Positions 25,421 to 34,328 of a DNA stretch of 64,000 nt are shown here, in pieces. The notes beneath the pieces are model-generated. The model was given only the letters and a program-made list of their open reading frames with translations. It was not told where the DNA came from and made no database searches. The stretch is taken from the NCBI RefSeq assembly GCF_022009635.1, contig NZ_CP091716.1, forward strand, positions 7,620,501 to 7,684,500. The letters are read 5' to 3'. Position 1 is the first letter of the stretch. The number at the start of each line of letters is the position of its first letter. The translations under genes were made by a program, and so were the position numbers. The stretch comes from Variovorax paradoxus. Its GTDB lineage: Bacteria; Pseudomonadota; Gammaproteobacteria; Burkholderiales; Burkholderiaceae_C.

Positions 25421-25822
25421 ATGACGATCTCGATCCGCCGCGACGGCACCACCGGCACGCGCCACATCCTCAAGATCCGCAACCACGAGATCCCGGTCGA
25501 TGCCTCGCCGGCCGGCGGCGGCAGCGACGCCGGCCCCGAGCCGCACGATCTGTACGACGCATCGCTGGCGGCCTGCAAGGCGCTCACGGTGCTGATCTAT
25601 GCGCGCCGCAAGGGCATTCCGGTGGAAGACATCGAGGTGGTGGTCGATCGTGACGACAGCGAAGAGCGCAAGGGCGTCTACCGCCTGAAGTCCGGCCTGC
25701 GCGTGAGCGGCGACCTGAGCGAGGCGCAGCGCGACGAACTGCTGCGCGTGGCGGGCAAGTGCCCGGTGCACAAGCTCATGACCGAGGTGAAGACCGAGAT
25801 CGAGACCGGCTGGGCCGACTGA
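25421..25822 (+). CDS. OsmC family peroxiredoxin-like protein
   Basis: A 133-residue OsmC/Ohr-family protein. The redox cysteines are recognisable in SLAACKALT (about residue 52) and GKCPVHKLM (about residue 112). The family reduces organic hydroperoxides with dithiol cofactors. It is the third gene after lrp and GNAT on the plus strand and ends 24 bp from the convergent serine hydrolase gene. Confidence 0.88.
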   Translation: MTISIRRDGTTGTRHILKIRNHEIPVDASPAGGGSDAGPEPHDLYDASLAACKALTVLIYARRKGIPVEDIEVVVDRDDSEERKGVYRLKSGLRVSGDLSEAQRDELLRVAGKCPVHKLMTEVKTEIETGWAD

Positions 25823-25846
25823 GCCCGCGCGGCGTTCGGGTCCGGT

Positions 25847-27028
25847 TCAGTTCAGCACGCGGTACGCCCGCAGCGCGCGCAGCAGTGCCCACAGGCCGGC
25901 TTCGGCCGGCACGTTTTTCTCGTTGAACGACACGGCGATGTACACATCGTCCGCCGGCACATACGCGACGACGCTGGTGAAGCCCTCGATGCCGCCGCTG
26001 TGGCCCAGCATCAGGCCGGGGCCGTCGGGCACGTCGTACAGCTGTACGCCCATGCCGTAGAAAGAATTGCTCCCCGCATAGGGGCCGAGCATGGCTGGCA
26101 TGCCCGTGAACATGCGGTGCACGGCCGCCTCGGGCAGTACCTGACCGGCCAGCAGTGCATGCCAGAAGCGCACCATGTCGCCGGCCGTCGAGGCCAGCGC
26201 GCCGGCCGCATAAGGCGTGGCGTACTGGTCGGGCGCATCGACCGGCCGGCCCGCCGCATGCCCTGTTGCCACCGGCAGCTCGACGCCCGGCTTGCGCATG
26301 ACCGTGTGCGTGAGCGACAGCGGCCGGATGAGCCGCTTCGCGAGCACGTCCGCAAGCGGCGCGCCTTCGACCTTCTCGACGATCACGCCGAGCATCGCGT
26401 AGCCGGTGTTGGTATAGCTCCAGCTGGTGCCGGGGCAGAACTGCGGCTTCTGCGCGGTGCCGAGCGCGATGATCTCAGCCGGCGTCCTGTAGGCCGTGCC
26501 GAACGTGGGCAGGGCGTTGAAGCTCACGAGGCCGCTGGTGTGGCGCAGCAGTTGCTCGATGGTGATGAGCGCTGCATTCGGCGCATCGGGAAACCAGCGC
26601 TCGACGGTGTCGCCGAGCTTGAGCTTGCGTTCTTCCACCAGCTGCAGCACGACCGCGGCCGTGAGCGTCTTGGCGGTGCTCGCGACCTGGAAGGGCTGCG
26701 CGGTCGTGACGGGTTGCGGCGGCTCCTTGCGCGCCAGCCCACGCGTGGCCGACCAGGTACCTTCGCCCGGTATCGCCACAGCCACGCTGGCGGCGGGCAC
26801 GTGCTGCAGCATCTTGTCGAGCGCAGCGCCGAGCGATGCCTGCAGTTCGGGCGGAAGCGCCCCGTCGATGGAGCGCGTGAAATCCTTTTGCCAGATCGTG
26901 TCGGGCGCCGAACGCATCGGCGGCCCCATGTAGACGGGCGAGGGCGCGCACACCGGTTGCGCCTGGGCAAGGCCCCACGACACCGCCGTGGCAAGCAGCA
27001 CGGCGGATGAAATCTTCAGCAACGGCAT
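25847..27028 (-). CDS. serine hydrolase, class C beta-lactamase/DD-peptidase fold
   Basis: A 393-residue exported protein with signal peptide (MPLLKISSAVLLATAV... ending AQA). The catalytic motifs are present: Ser117-x2-Lys120 in VASTAKTL, the Tyr-x-Asn motif in SWSYTNTGY and a C-terminal HSGG (in place of KTG). HSGG-type members are usually esterases or peptidases rather than resistance beta-lactamases. An HxlR regulator gene lies 26 bp upstream on the same strand and may be co-transcribed. Confidence 0.88.
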   Translation of the reverse strand: MPLLKISSAVLLATAVSWGLAQAQPVCAPSPVYMGPPMRSAPDTIWQKDFTRSIDGALPPELQASLGAALDKMLQHVPAASVAVAIPGEGTWSATRGLARKEPPQPVTTAQPFQVASTAKTLTAAVVLQLVEERKLKLGDTVERWFPDAPNAALITIEQLLRHTSGLVSFNALPTFGTAYRTPAEIIALGTAQKPQFCPGTSWSYTNTGYAMLGVIVEKVEGAPLADVLAKRLIRPLSLTHTVMRKPGVELPVATGHAAGRPVDAPDQYATPYAAGALASTAGDMVRFWHALLAGQVLPEAAVHRMFTGMPAMLGPYAGSNSFYGMGVQLYDVPDGPGLMLGHSGGIEGFTSVVAYVPADDVYIAVSFNEKNVPAEAGLWALLRALRAYRVLN

Positions 27029-27054
27029 CCTGCGTTCCGGTTCGAAGGCAACGG

Positions 27055-27408
27055 CTACTTCGCCGCCTCCGCCTTGGCGCGCGCGGTCTGCACGCGCTTG
27101 GCGTTGCGGTCGCCCCAGTCGGCCAGCGGGCCCAGTGCCTCGTTGAGCGTGACGCCCAGCTTGGTCGCGGAGTATTCCACGCGCGGCGGCACTTCATGGA
27201 ACACCTCGCGGTGGACGATGCCGTCGGCTTCGAGTTCGCGCAGCTGCTGGATCAGCATCTTTTCGCTGATGTCGGGCAACTGCCGCTTGAGTTCGCCGAA
27301 GCGGAAGGATTGGGCGTTCAGTTCCCAGAGGATGACGGCCTTCCATTTGCCGCCGATGACGTCGAATGCCGGCCCGATGCCGCAGTTGTAGGGTTTCTTT
27401 GACTTCAT
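27055..27408 (-). CDS. HxlR family transcriptional regulator
   Basis: A 117-residue winged-helix protein with the family opening CGIGPAFDVIGGKWKAVILW (Cys at residue 9) and FGELKRQLPDISEKML. HxlR/YodB-type proteins often use that N-terminal cysteine to sense quinones or aldehydes. It is divergent from an NAD(P)-dependent oxidoreductase with an intervening repeat, the usual arrangement of an HxlR regulator and its target, and precedes the serine hydrolase gene on its own strand. Confidence 0.9.
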   Translation of the reverse strand: MKSKKPYNCGIGPAFDVIGGKWKAVILWELNAQSFRFGELKRQLPDISEKMLIQQLRELEADGIVHREVFHEVPPRVEYSATKLGVTLNEALGPLADWGDRNAKRVQTARAKAEAAK

Positions 27409-27456
27409 TTTTTATTTCCGGGGAATGCCCTGTAAATACACAATACATACGTTTTG

Positions 27457-27489
27457 GTAAGTACCTGACTTTATTGTAGGTACTTGACC
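27457..27489. promoter_or_regulatory. HxlR-type operator between regulator and oxidoreductase
   Basis: AAGTACCT (27459-27466) and AGGTACTT (27478-27485) form a perfect inverted repeat with an 11-base spacer. The same bases also read as a 13-base direct repeat (GTAAGTACCTGAC and GTAGGTACTTGAC) at 20-bp spacing, about two helical turns. GTAC-centred sites are typical for HxlR proteins, and the site covers the shared promoter region. Confidence 0.6.
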
Positions 27490-27546
27490 ATAGGGAGGCG
27501 CAATTTCTACGATCGATCCGTCTTCAACAAGAGCAATCGGATCATC

Positions 27547-28419
27547 ATGAGCAAAAAGAAGGTTTCCGTTCTGGGCCTGGGCGCGATGGGTCTTGCCATC
27601 GCGCGGCTGTACGTCGACGCGGGCTACGAGGTCACCCTGTGGAATCGCACGCCGGGCAAGGCCGACGAACTGGTCAAGCAGGGCGCCGTGCTGGCCCGCA
27701 GCGCGCAAGAGGCGTTGCGCGCGAGCCGCGTGGCTGTGATGTGCGTCTACGACTATCGCGCCGCCGAAGAGATCCTGTCAGCGCCGGGCGTGGCCGCCGC
27801 AATGGATGGCCGCCTGCTGGCGCAACTGACCACCGGCAGCCCGCAGGACGCGCGCGACGCGCAGGCGCGGGCGCACAGCCACGGCGCCGCCTACCTCGAG
27901 GGCGCGATCCAGGCCGCGCCCGACCAGATGGGCCGACCCGACACACCGCTGCTGGTGTCCGGCGCACAGGCCGTGTTCGACGAAGCGAAGCCTTGGCTCG
28001 ATGTGCTGGCCGGCGGCATCGTCTACTTGGGCGAGAAGGTCGCGGCGGCGGCGACCATGGACCTGGCGACGCTGTCGAGCATCTACGGCACGATGCTCGG
28101 TTTTCTGCACGGCGCGCGGGTCGCCGAACACGAAGGCTTCGACGTGGCCGAGTACGGGCGCATCGTCGCGGGCATCATGCCGACCTTCGCGGGTTTCCTG
28201 GAGCACGAAGGCGCGGTCATCCAGTCGGGCGACTTCGCGATCACGCAAAGCCCGATGCGCATCTCCGTCGAGGCGACCCAGCGCATTCTCCAGACGGCGC
28301 AGGCGTCGGGCATCAACACCGAGTTCCCGGCGTTCGCGGCCGGCCTGTTCCAGCGGGCCGACGCGGCGGGGCTCGGCGGCGAGGAACTGGCGGCGCTGAT
28401 CAAGCTGCTGCGTCAATAG
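27547..28419 (+). CDS. NAD(P)-dependent oxidoreductase, 3-hydroxyisobutyrate dehydrogenase/imine reductase type
   Basis: A 290-residue beta-hydroxyacid dehydrogenase-like protein: N-terminal Rossmann motif VSVLGLGAMGLAIARLY (GxGxxG), LWNRTPGKAD for the cofactor phosphate, and a helical C-terminal domain. The usual catalytic Lys of hydroxyacid dehydrogenases (GxxGxxxKxxxN) is not apparent; the corresponding helix reads KVAAAATMDLATLS, which is closer to imine reductases. It is divergent from the HxlR regulator, so induction by a reactive carbonyl or quinone is plausible. The start at 27547 places the Rossmann fold at the terminus. Confidence 0.85.
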   Translation: MSKKKVSVLGLGAMGLAIARLYVDAGYEVTLWNRTPGKADELVKQGAVLARSAQEALRASRVAVMCVYDYRAAEEILSAPGVAAAMDGRLLAQLTTGSPQDARDAQARAHSHGAAYLEGAIQAAPDQMGRPDTPLLVSGAQAVFDEAKPWLDVLAGGIVYLGEKVAAAATMDLATLSSIYGTMLGFLHGARVAEHEGFDVAEYGRIVAGIMPTFAGFLEHEGAVIQSGDFAITQSPMRISVEATQRILQTAQASGINTEFPAFAAGLFQRADAAGLGGEELAALIKLLRQ

Positions 28420-28430
28420 CATCCCGCGGC

Positions 28431-29564
28431 TCACGCCCACGTCATGAACTGGATTGCCCGCAGCACTTCGGCTTCGCGCTCCATGAAGAAATCGGTGTGG
28501 CAGCTGTTGTCCAGCGTCAGGCGGTTGGGCGTGTTCAGCGCTTCCACCAGACGGTTGGCGTCCGCGATGCGCGCGCGCCGGAAGATGCGCAGCATGTCGG
28601 CCGCGTCCTTTTCGGTCCTCGCGTCCAGCGGCAGTTCGAGCCACGGGAACAGGTCGCGGTTGTCGGCCGGCAGGGCCGTGACCACCAGCGACGGCACGCG
28701 CACCGCCTTGTAGTCGGGCGAGAAATTGTGGGCGGCGGTGTCCATGGCGGTCTCCACGTCGTCGGGGGTGTTCATGCGGACGCTGCCGTCGGGGCGCACC
28801 TCCACGGCGTCGCGCAGACTCGCCTCCAGTGCGGGCCACCAGTTCTTGGATTTGCGCCGCTGGAAGGCGATGGCCGCCTGCAGCGAGCGGCCGTCCGCGG
28901 GCTTCGGCCTGGGTTCGTCGAGCCGGCGGTTCATCGGCAGTTCTTCGCCGCCGCGTTCGCCGTCCTTCGTGTAGTCGAAGGTGGTGTCGAGGTAGATGAG
29001 GCCGCGCACCCGTTCGGGGTGGCGGCCGGCAAAGTAAGTGAGTTCGTTGCCGGCGATCGAATGGCCGCCGAGCACCACGCGCAGCAGGCCCAGGTCGTCG
29101 AGCACGGCTTTCAGGTCGGAGCCGAGAGTCTCCACTTCGTAGTGCTGGGTGGCGCTCTTGACCGGCAGAGGCTTGTCCGACAGGCCGTAGCCGCGCCGGC
29201 TGATCGCGACCACGCGCGAGCGGGCGGCCAGCGCGGGCGCGAGGCTGTCGAAGCAGCGCGCATTGCCGCCCAGTCCGGCCAGCAGCACGATGGTGGGACC
29301 GGTGTTGCCGGCGCGCTGCCAGTCGCGCACCTGCAGCGAGACATCGGGCGAGGCCGAGACCTTCACGCGGCGGTCGGTGACCGAGACCGGTCCGCTGCCT
29401 GCGCCTGCTGCCGCGGCGCTTACTCCGCGCGTGCCGCCGTTTCCTCCGCAGGCCGCGAGCCCGGCGGCACCGGTGAGGGCCAGGGCACGCAGGAGGCTGC
29501 GGCGCTGGGGTTGGAAGCGGTTCGGTCGCAGGAAGCGGCTCGGCGGGACAGGTGGTCGATTCAC
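28431..29564 (-). CDS. exported alpha/beta hydrolase (putative lipoprotein)
   Basis: A 377-residue alpha/beta hydrolase. The N-terminal RRSLLRALALTGAAGLAAC combines a twin-arginine-like start with a lipobox (LAAC), suggesting lipidation after export. The fold is shown by VLLAGLGGNARCFDSL, the nucleophile elbow GGHSIAGNE, and LIYLDTTF after it; the catalytic His is probably in NSCHTDFF near the C-terminus. Natural substrate unknown. It is convergent with the oxidoreductase gene with only an 11 bp gap and divergent from the two-component system at 29723. Confidence 0.85.
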   Translation of the reverse strand: MNRPPVPPSRFLRPNRFQPQRRSLLRALALTGAAGLAACGGNGGTRGVSAAAAGAGSGPVSVTDRRVKVSASPDVSLQVRDWQRAGNTGPTIVLLAGLGGNARCFDSLAPALAARSRVVAISRRGYGLSDKPLPVKSATQHYEVETLGSDLKAVLDDLGLLRVVLGGHSIAGNELTYFAGRHPERVRGLIYLDTTFDYTKDGERGGEELPMNRRLDEPRPKPADGRSLQAAIAFQRRKSKNWWPALEASLRDAVEVRPDGSVRMNTPDDVETAMDTAAHNFSPDYKAVRVPSLVVTALPADNRDLFPWLELPLDARTEKDAADMLRIFRRARIADANRLVEALNTPNRLTLDNSCHTDFFMEREAEVLRAIQFMTWA

Positions 29565-29722
29565 GTCGATGTTCCGTATGTAAGGGGTCGCTCCAGTGTC
29601 GTTTTCGTACCTGAAGGGCCGCTTGGGCGTTCATGAAGATTTCCTGAAGTGCCCCGGGGCCGCTTGTCAGATACTTCGGCCTCATTCCCGCCACCGGGCG
29701 GGGTTCGTTCGCATGGAGGCCC

Positions 29723-30406
29723 ATGAATCTTTTGCTTGTTGAGGACGACCTTGATCTGGGCAACGGCGTGCGCATCGCCCTGGCCAATCAGGGCATGGAT
29801 GTGGTGTGGGTCCGCCGGCTGGACGACGCCCTGCGCACCCTCGACGGCGGCACGTTCGACATGGTGCTGCTCGATCTCGGGCTGCCGGACGGCGACGGGC
29901 TCGACCTGCTGTTCCGCCTGCGCCGCGACCGCCAGATATTGCCGGTGCTGGTGCTGAGTGCGCGCGACGCGCTCAACGACCGGCTGCGGAGCCTCGACGA
30001 CGGTGCCGACGACTACCTGGTCAAGCCCTTCGCGCTGGCCGAGTTGCTGTCGCGGGTGCGTGCGCTTGCGCGCCGCAGCTACGGCTTCAACGACGAGACC
30101 ATCCGCATGCGCGGGCTGGCGCTGCACGAGCCCACACGCGGCGTGATCGTCGACGGCGAGCCGGTCGAGCTGTCGCGCTGCGAGTTCGACCTGCTGGCGC
30201 TGCTGCTCAAGCGCACCGGCCGCGTGGTCACGCGCCGCGTGATGGAAGAGCAGGTGCTGCCCGGCGGCCAGGCCAACGGCAGCAACTCGCTCGAGGTGCA
30301 TATCTCCAACCTGCGCCGCAAGATCGGCCAGGGCTATATCCGCACGGTGCGCGGCATCGGCTACGTGATCGACGTGCAATCGCTGGTGCGGAGCACGACG
30401 AAATGA
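29723..30406 (+). CDS. OmpR-family response regulator
   Basis: A 227-residue regulator with a receiver domain (phospho-acceptor Asp51 in LLDLGLPDGDG, acidic pocket EDD near 7-9, conserved Lys in VKPF) and a C-terminal winged helix ending RKIGQGYIRTVRGIGYVID. It is a QseB/TctD-like member. The stop overlaps the histidine kinase start by 4 nt, so the pair is co-translated. The regulon cannot be read from the sequence, but the lipid A hydroxylase gene shortly downstream is a candidate target. Confidence 0.93.
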   Translation: MNLLLVEDDLDLGNGVRIALANQGMDVVWVRRLDDALRTLDGGTFDMVLLDLGLPDGDGLDLLFRLRRDRQILPVLVLSARDALNDRLRSLDDGADDYLVKPFALAELLSRVRALARRSYGFNDETIRMRGLALHEPTRGVIVDGEPVELSRCEFDLLALLLKRTGRVVTRRVMEEQVLPGGQANGSNSLEVHISNLRRKIGQGYIRTVRGIGYVIDVQSLVRSTTK

Positions 30407-31830
30407 TGCAGGCGCTGGCGCAGCGCTGGAAGAACTGGAAACAACCTTCCCTGATGCGGCGCCTGCTGCTCGCGCAGATGGGCGTGGTGGCCCTGCTGTG
30501 GACCATGGCCGTCGCGCTGCTGCTGTACGACTCGTACGAAGACCCCGAGCTGCTCAAGTACGACAAGATCTTCCAGACCGTGCTGGCGATCTCCCAGAAC
30601 ATGGCCGACCATCCCGACAAGCAGCAGGAAACGCTGGCCGCCTTCGACGCGGCGTTGCTCGAGACGGTGGGCGACGGCGACGCCGCGTCCGATTCCTCCC
30701 CGGTGATGCAGGTGTGGCAGGGCGACAGGCTGATCTACCGTTCGACGGCGGCGGTGCCCGTCATCCTCAATTCGGCGCCGAACCGCATCGAGACGGTGAA
30801 GGCGGGCAACCGCGAATGGCGCGCGCGCACGCTGGTTTCGGCCACCACCGATACCCGCGTCATGCTGGCCGAGCCCAGCGTGTGGCGCCTCACCGTGACC
30901 GTGATGTACCGGGGCTACTACCTGCTGCCGCTGGTCATCAGCCTGCCCTTCCTGATCTTTCCGGCGTGGCTGTCGGTGCGGCTCGCGCTGCGGCCGTGGC
31001 GCCAGGTGAGCAAGGAAACCGCCGAGCGCGGCCCGGCCGACCTCACGCCGCTGTCGTACACGCCGCCGCACAAGGAACTGCAGCCGCTGGTGCAGAGCAT
31101 CAACAGCCTGCTGCAGCGGGTGCGCGACAGCACCTCGCGCGAGCGCAGCCTGATCGCCGACGCGGCGCACGAGCTGCGCACGCCGCTGGCCGCCATGCGC
31201 GTGAACGTCGAGGCACTGAAGGAGCAGAGCACCGACGAGGGCCAGCGCGAGCTCATGGGCAACCTGCTGCGCAGCAACGACCGCGCGGCCCGGCTGGTGG
31301 GGCAGCTGCTGCAGCTCATGCGCAGCGACGCGGTCTCGGACAACGCGCTGCCCGTGATGCTGTCGCTCGACGGGCTGGTGCAAGACCGCCTCGCGATGAT
31401 CGAAGGCCTGGCCAGCGCCCGCGGCATCGAGCTGGAGCTGGTGTGCGAAGACCGCGTGCCGGTGCTGGGCGAACGCGAGAGCCTGGTCTCGATGATCGAC
31501 AACCTGGTCAACAACGCCATCAAGTACAGCCCCTCGGGCAGCACGGTGGTGGTGCATGTGGCGCACGAGGGGCCGCATGCGCTGCTCACGGTGGCCGACC
31601 AGGGGCCGGGCATTCCGGCCGCGCTGCGCGAGCGCGTGTTCGACCGCTTCTTCCGCAACCCCGACCAGACCCAGAGCGGCAGCGGGCTGGGCCTGGCCAT
31701 CGTGAAGTCGGTGATCGACCGGCACGGCGGCGAGGTGACGCTCGGCGAAACCGCCGAAGGCGGCCTGCTGGTGACGGTGCGGCTGCCGCTGGCGATGGCC
31801 GAGGCGCCGCAGCCCATGCTCTGCAGCTGA
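30403..31830 (+). CDS. sensor histidine kinase
   Basis: A 475-residue membrane kinase: TM1 about 20-42, a periplasmic sensor region (43-165), TM2 about 172-195, a HAMP-like linker, then the dimerisation domain with His256 (ADAAHELRTPLAAMR) and a catalytic ATPase domain (N box NNAIKYS, G1 DQGPGIP, G2 GSGLGLAIV). It is the partner of the preceding OmpR-type regulator and overlaps it. The signal is unknown. Confidence 0.93.
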   Translation: MMQALAQRWKNWKQPSLMRRLLLAQMGVVALLWTMAVALLLYDSYEDPELLKYDKIFQTVLAISQNMADHPDKQQETLAAFDAALLETVGDGDAASDSSPVMQVWQGDRLIYRSTAAVPVILNSAPNRIETVKAGNREWRARTLVSATTDTRVMLAEPSVWRLTVTVMYRGYYLLPLVISLPFLIFPAWLSVRLALRPWRQVSKETAERGPADLTPLSYTPPHKELQPLVQSINSLLQRVRDSTSRERSLIADAAHELRTPLAAMRVNVEALKEQSTDEGQRELMGNLLRSNDRAARLVGQLLQLMRSDAVSDNALPVMLSLDGLVQDRLAMIEGLASARGIELELVCEDRVPVLGERESLVSMIDNLVNNAIKYSPSGSTVVVHVAHEGPHALLTVADQGPGIPAALRERVFDRFFRNPDQTQSGSGLGLAIVKSVIDRHGGEVTLGETAEGGLLVTVRLPLAMAEAPQPMLCS

Positions 31831-31929
31831 GACCGCCCCCGGGAGGGCCGAAAGGGCAATGGGCCCGAGTCAGGTCCGTTCCGGGGCGACGAATTACACT
31901 ACCCGGCGCCGTTTACAGGACACTTTCCA

Positions 31930-32826
31930 ATGAAGTGGGTCATTCTTGCCATCTTCGCGCTCAGCGCGCTCTACGTTCATTTCCGCGGCCAGGTGCGGCA
32001 TCGTTTCTTCAGACAGCTCTCTGATCACTCGACCTTCCTCGCTCCGCTGAACGTCTTCATGTACCTTTTCTCGAAGGTGCCCGGTACGCCGTACCTGTCG
32101 CCCGCGCAGTTCCCCGAGATGCGCATCCTCGAGGAGAACTGGGAAGTCATCCGCGAGGAAGCGCTGGCCATGCGCAACGGCGGCAGCATCAAGGCTTCGA
32201 GCCAGTTCAACGACGTGGGCTTCAACTCCTTCTTCAAGAGCGGCTGGAAGCGCTTCTACCTGAAGTGGTACGACGAAGCGCATCCCTCGGCCGCCGTGCT
32301 GTGCCCGCGCACCACCGAACTGCTCAAGGGCATCGGCACCATCAAGGCCGCCATGTTCGCCGAGTTGCCTCCGGGCAGCCGCCTGGTGCGCCACCGCGAC
32401 CCGTTCGCGGGCTCGCTGCGCTACCACCTGGGCCTGTGGACGCCGGGCGTGGAAGGCTGCTACATCGACGTGGACGGCCAGCGCTACCACTGGCGCGACG
32501 GCGAGGCCGTGGTGTTCGACGAGACCTTCATCCACTACGCCGAGAACACCACCGACCACGACCGCGTGATTCTGTTCTGCGACATCGAGCGCCCGCTGAA
32601 GTACCGCTGGGCCAGCGCGGTGAACCGCTGGTTCGCGAAGAACCTGCTGGCGGCGGCCAGCTCGCCCAACGACGCGGGCGACAAGACCGGCGGCATCAAC
32701 CGCGCGTTCAAGTACATCTACCAGATCCGCGTGGTCGGCAAGCGCCTGAAGGCCTGGGACAAGCGGGTGTACTACCTCGTGAAGTGGGCCATCTTCGGCG
32801 GCCTGGCTCTCTGGATCTTCTGGTAA
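31930..32826 (+). CDS. lpxO: LpxO-like lipid A hydroxylase (aspartyl/asparaginyl beta-hydroxylase fold)
   Basis: A 298-residue Fe(II)/2-oxoglutarate dioxygenase. One N-terminal membrane helix (1-18) and a C-terminal hydrophobic segment (WAIFGGLALWIFW) anchor it. Iron ligands are His155-x-Asp157 (VRHRDPFAG) and His202 (ETFIHYAEN); Arg212 in HDRVILFCD should bind 2-oxoglutarate. Layout and length match LpxO, which adds the 2-hydroxyl group to the secondary acyl chain of lipid A. It follows the two-component pair by 99 bp, so it may be under its control; that is inference. Confidence 0.85.
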   Translation: MKWVILAIFALSALYVHFRGQVRHRFFRQLSDHSTFLAPLNVFMYLFSKVPGTPYLSPAQFPEMRILEENWEVIREEALAMRNGGSIKASSQFNDVGFNSFFKSGWKRFYLKWYDEAHPSAAVLCPRTTELLKGIGTIKAAMFAELPPGSRLVRHRDPFAGSLRYHLGLWTPGVEGCYIDVDGQRYHWRDGEAVVFDETFIHYAENTTDHDRVILFCDIERPLKYRWASAVNRWFAKNLLAAASSPNDAGDKTGGINRAFKYIYQIRVVGKRLKAWDKRVYYLVKWAIFGGLALWIFW

Positions 32827-32836
32827 ATCTTCAGCT

Positions 32837-33526
32837 TCAGGCCCGCGCCGGCACCAGCTTGCCGCGCGGGCTGCCTGCCCGGCATACCACGGCGGCAAGC
32901 AACGTGCCGCCCAGCACGTCGAGCAGCACATGCTGCCGCGTCGCCAGCGTCGAGTAGACGATGCCGAAGGCCCAGAGCATGTTCAGCACCTGTACCCACG
33001 CAGGTGCCTGCACGCTGCGCAGCTGACGCCGCAGCAGCACCGCGGTGAACACCGCGAACGCGACATGCAGCGACGGAAACGCATTGCCGCCCACGTCGGT
33101 GGCCTTGAGAAACTGCAGCGCCGGATACTGCGACCAGTCGACCGGAAACACGGGCACCGTCGTGGGAAAGAACCAGAACACCACGAGGCCGATGCCTGCC
33201 ATGACGGCGGCGTCGCGCGCGCAGGCCCAAAGCTGCGCCTTGTCCTTCGCGAAGGCCGGCGCCAGCGAGATGTAGAACCACAGCGAGCCATACAGCACCA
33301 TCGCGTCGTCGCTCACGCCCACCCAGTGGTCGAGCCGAGTGAGCGGCATCACCGTCGGCTCCGACGGCGGGTTGTGCATCACCCAGAAGTACACGACGAA
33401 GAAGCCCGAGATGCCGACAGTGGTGCCGATCATCTTCACCAGCCAGAGCGTGGCGATCCGATGGCCCAACGCCAGGTACCAGGGACTCGGAGGCAGGGGG
33501 GAGGAAGTTGCCGGGCGTGAGGTCAT
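32837..33526 (-). CDS. PAP2-superfamily membrane phosphatase
   Basis: About 229 residues with five to six hydrophobic helices. The phosphatase motifs are FPSLHVAF (PSxH; acid/base His) and TRQHVLLDVLGG (SRxHxxxD-type, with Thr in place of Ser), near residues 150 and 200. It resembles the inositol-phosphotransferase/AUR1-like branch of PAP2 enzymes. The start at 33526 has a ribosome site at proper distance; 33553 is an alternative. Placed between lpxO (convergent) and the second two-component system (divergent), a role in dephosphorylating a lipid or lipid-linked intermediate is plausible. Confidence 0.83.
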   Translation of the reverse strand: MTSRPATSSPLPPSPWYLALGHRIATLWLVKMIGTTVGISGFFVVYFWVMHNPPSEPTVMPLTRLDHWVGVSDDAMVLYGSLWFYISLAPAFAKDKAQLWACARDAAVMAGIGLVVFWFFPTTVPVFPVDWSQYPALQFLKATDVGGNAFPSLHVAFAVFTAVLLRRQLRSVQAPAWVQVLNMLWAFGIVYSTLATRQHVLLDVLGGTLLAAVVCRAGSPRGKLVPARA

Positions 33527-33638
33527 GGATCGCCCCAGCTTATGCCGCTGCATTGCGTGAACATTGCGCCTTCCGCAAGGACGCCTCTCCTAGAATGGCC
33601 CGCCCCTTTTCCCGCATCCAGCCCTTGCCGCATCCCTC

Positions 33639-34328
33639 ATGAGAATCCTGCTCGTCGAAGACGAAGTCGACCTGGCGCAAGCCCTGGCCTCGGCGCTGCG
33701 GCAGAACCAGGCGCTGGTCGACGTGGCGAGCTCGCTGCGCGAGGCGGAGGAAGCCGCGCTGTCGGCGCAGCACGACGTGATCGTGCTCGACCGCGGCCTG
33801 CCCGACGGCGACGGCCTCTCGCTCGTGGCCTTTTTGCGGCAGAACCAGGTCGCCACCGCCGTGCTGGTGCTCACGGCCATGACCGACGTGGCCGAGCGGG
33901 TGCTCAGCCTCGACGGCGGCGCCGACGACTACCTCGCCAAGCCCTTCTCGATGGACGAGCTGATGGCGCGCGTGCGCGCGCTGGCCCGGCGCCCCGCGGT
34001 GCGCGCGAACTTCACCATGACGCTGGGGCAGCTGTCCTTCGACCACCACATGCGGCAGGCCCATGTCGGAGACCTGAACCTCACGCTGCCGCGCCGGGAG
34101 CTGCTGGTGCTGGAGGCACTGCTCGAGCACCGCGGCCGCACCGTGCTGCGCGAGACCATGCAGGAGCGCGTGTACGGCCACAAGGACGAGATCCAGTCGA
34201 ATGCGCTCGACACCCACGTGTCGCGGCTGCGCTCCAAGCTCGACAAGGCCGGCGCGCAGGTCGAGATCCACGCGATCCGCGGCGTGGGCTACCTGATCTG
34301 CGCGGCCACGCCGCCGAACAACGGATGA
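33639..34328 (+). CDS. OmpR-family response regulator (second system)
   Basis: A 229-residue regulator: receiver domain with Asp51 (VLDRGLPDGDG), acidic pocket EDE, the Lys in AKPF, and a winged helix ending IHAIRGVGYLI. It resembles TctD/QseB-type regulators. Its TGA overlaps the ATG of the kinase gene. Not identical to the system at 29723; the two are distant paralogues within 4 kb. Confidence 0.93.
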   Translation: MRILLVEDEVDLAQALASALRQNQALVDVASSLREAEEAALSAQHDVIVLDRGLPDGDGLSLVAFLRQNQVATAVLVLTAMTDVAERVLSLDGGADDYLAKPFSMDELMARVRALARRPAVRANFTMTLGQLSFDHHMRQAHVGDLNLTLPRRELLVLEALLEHRGRTVLRETMQERVYGHKDEIQSNALDTHVSRLRSKLDKAGAQVEIHAIRGVGYLICAATPPNNG

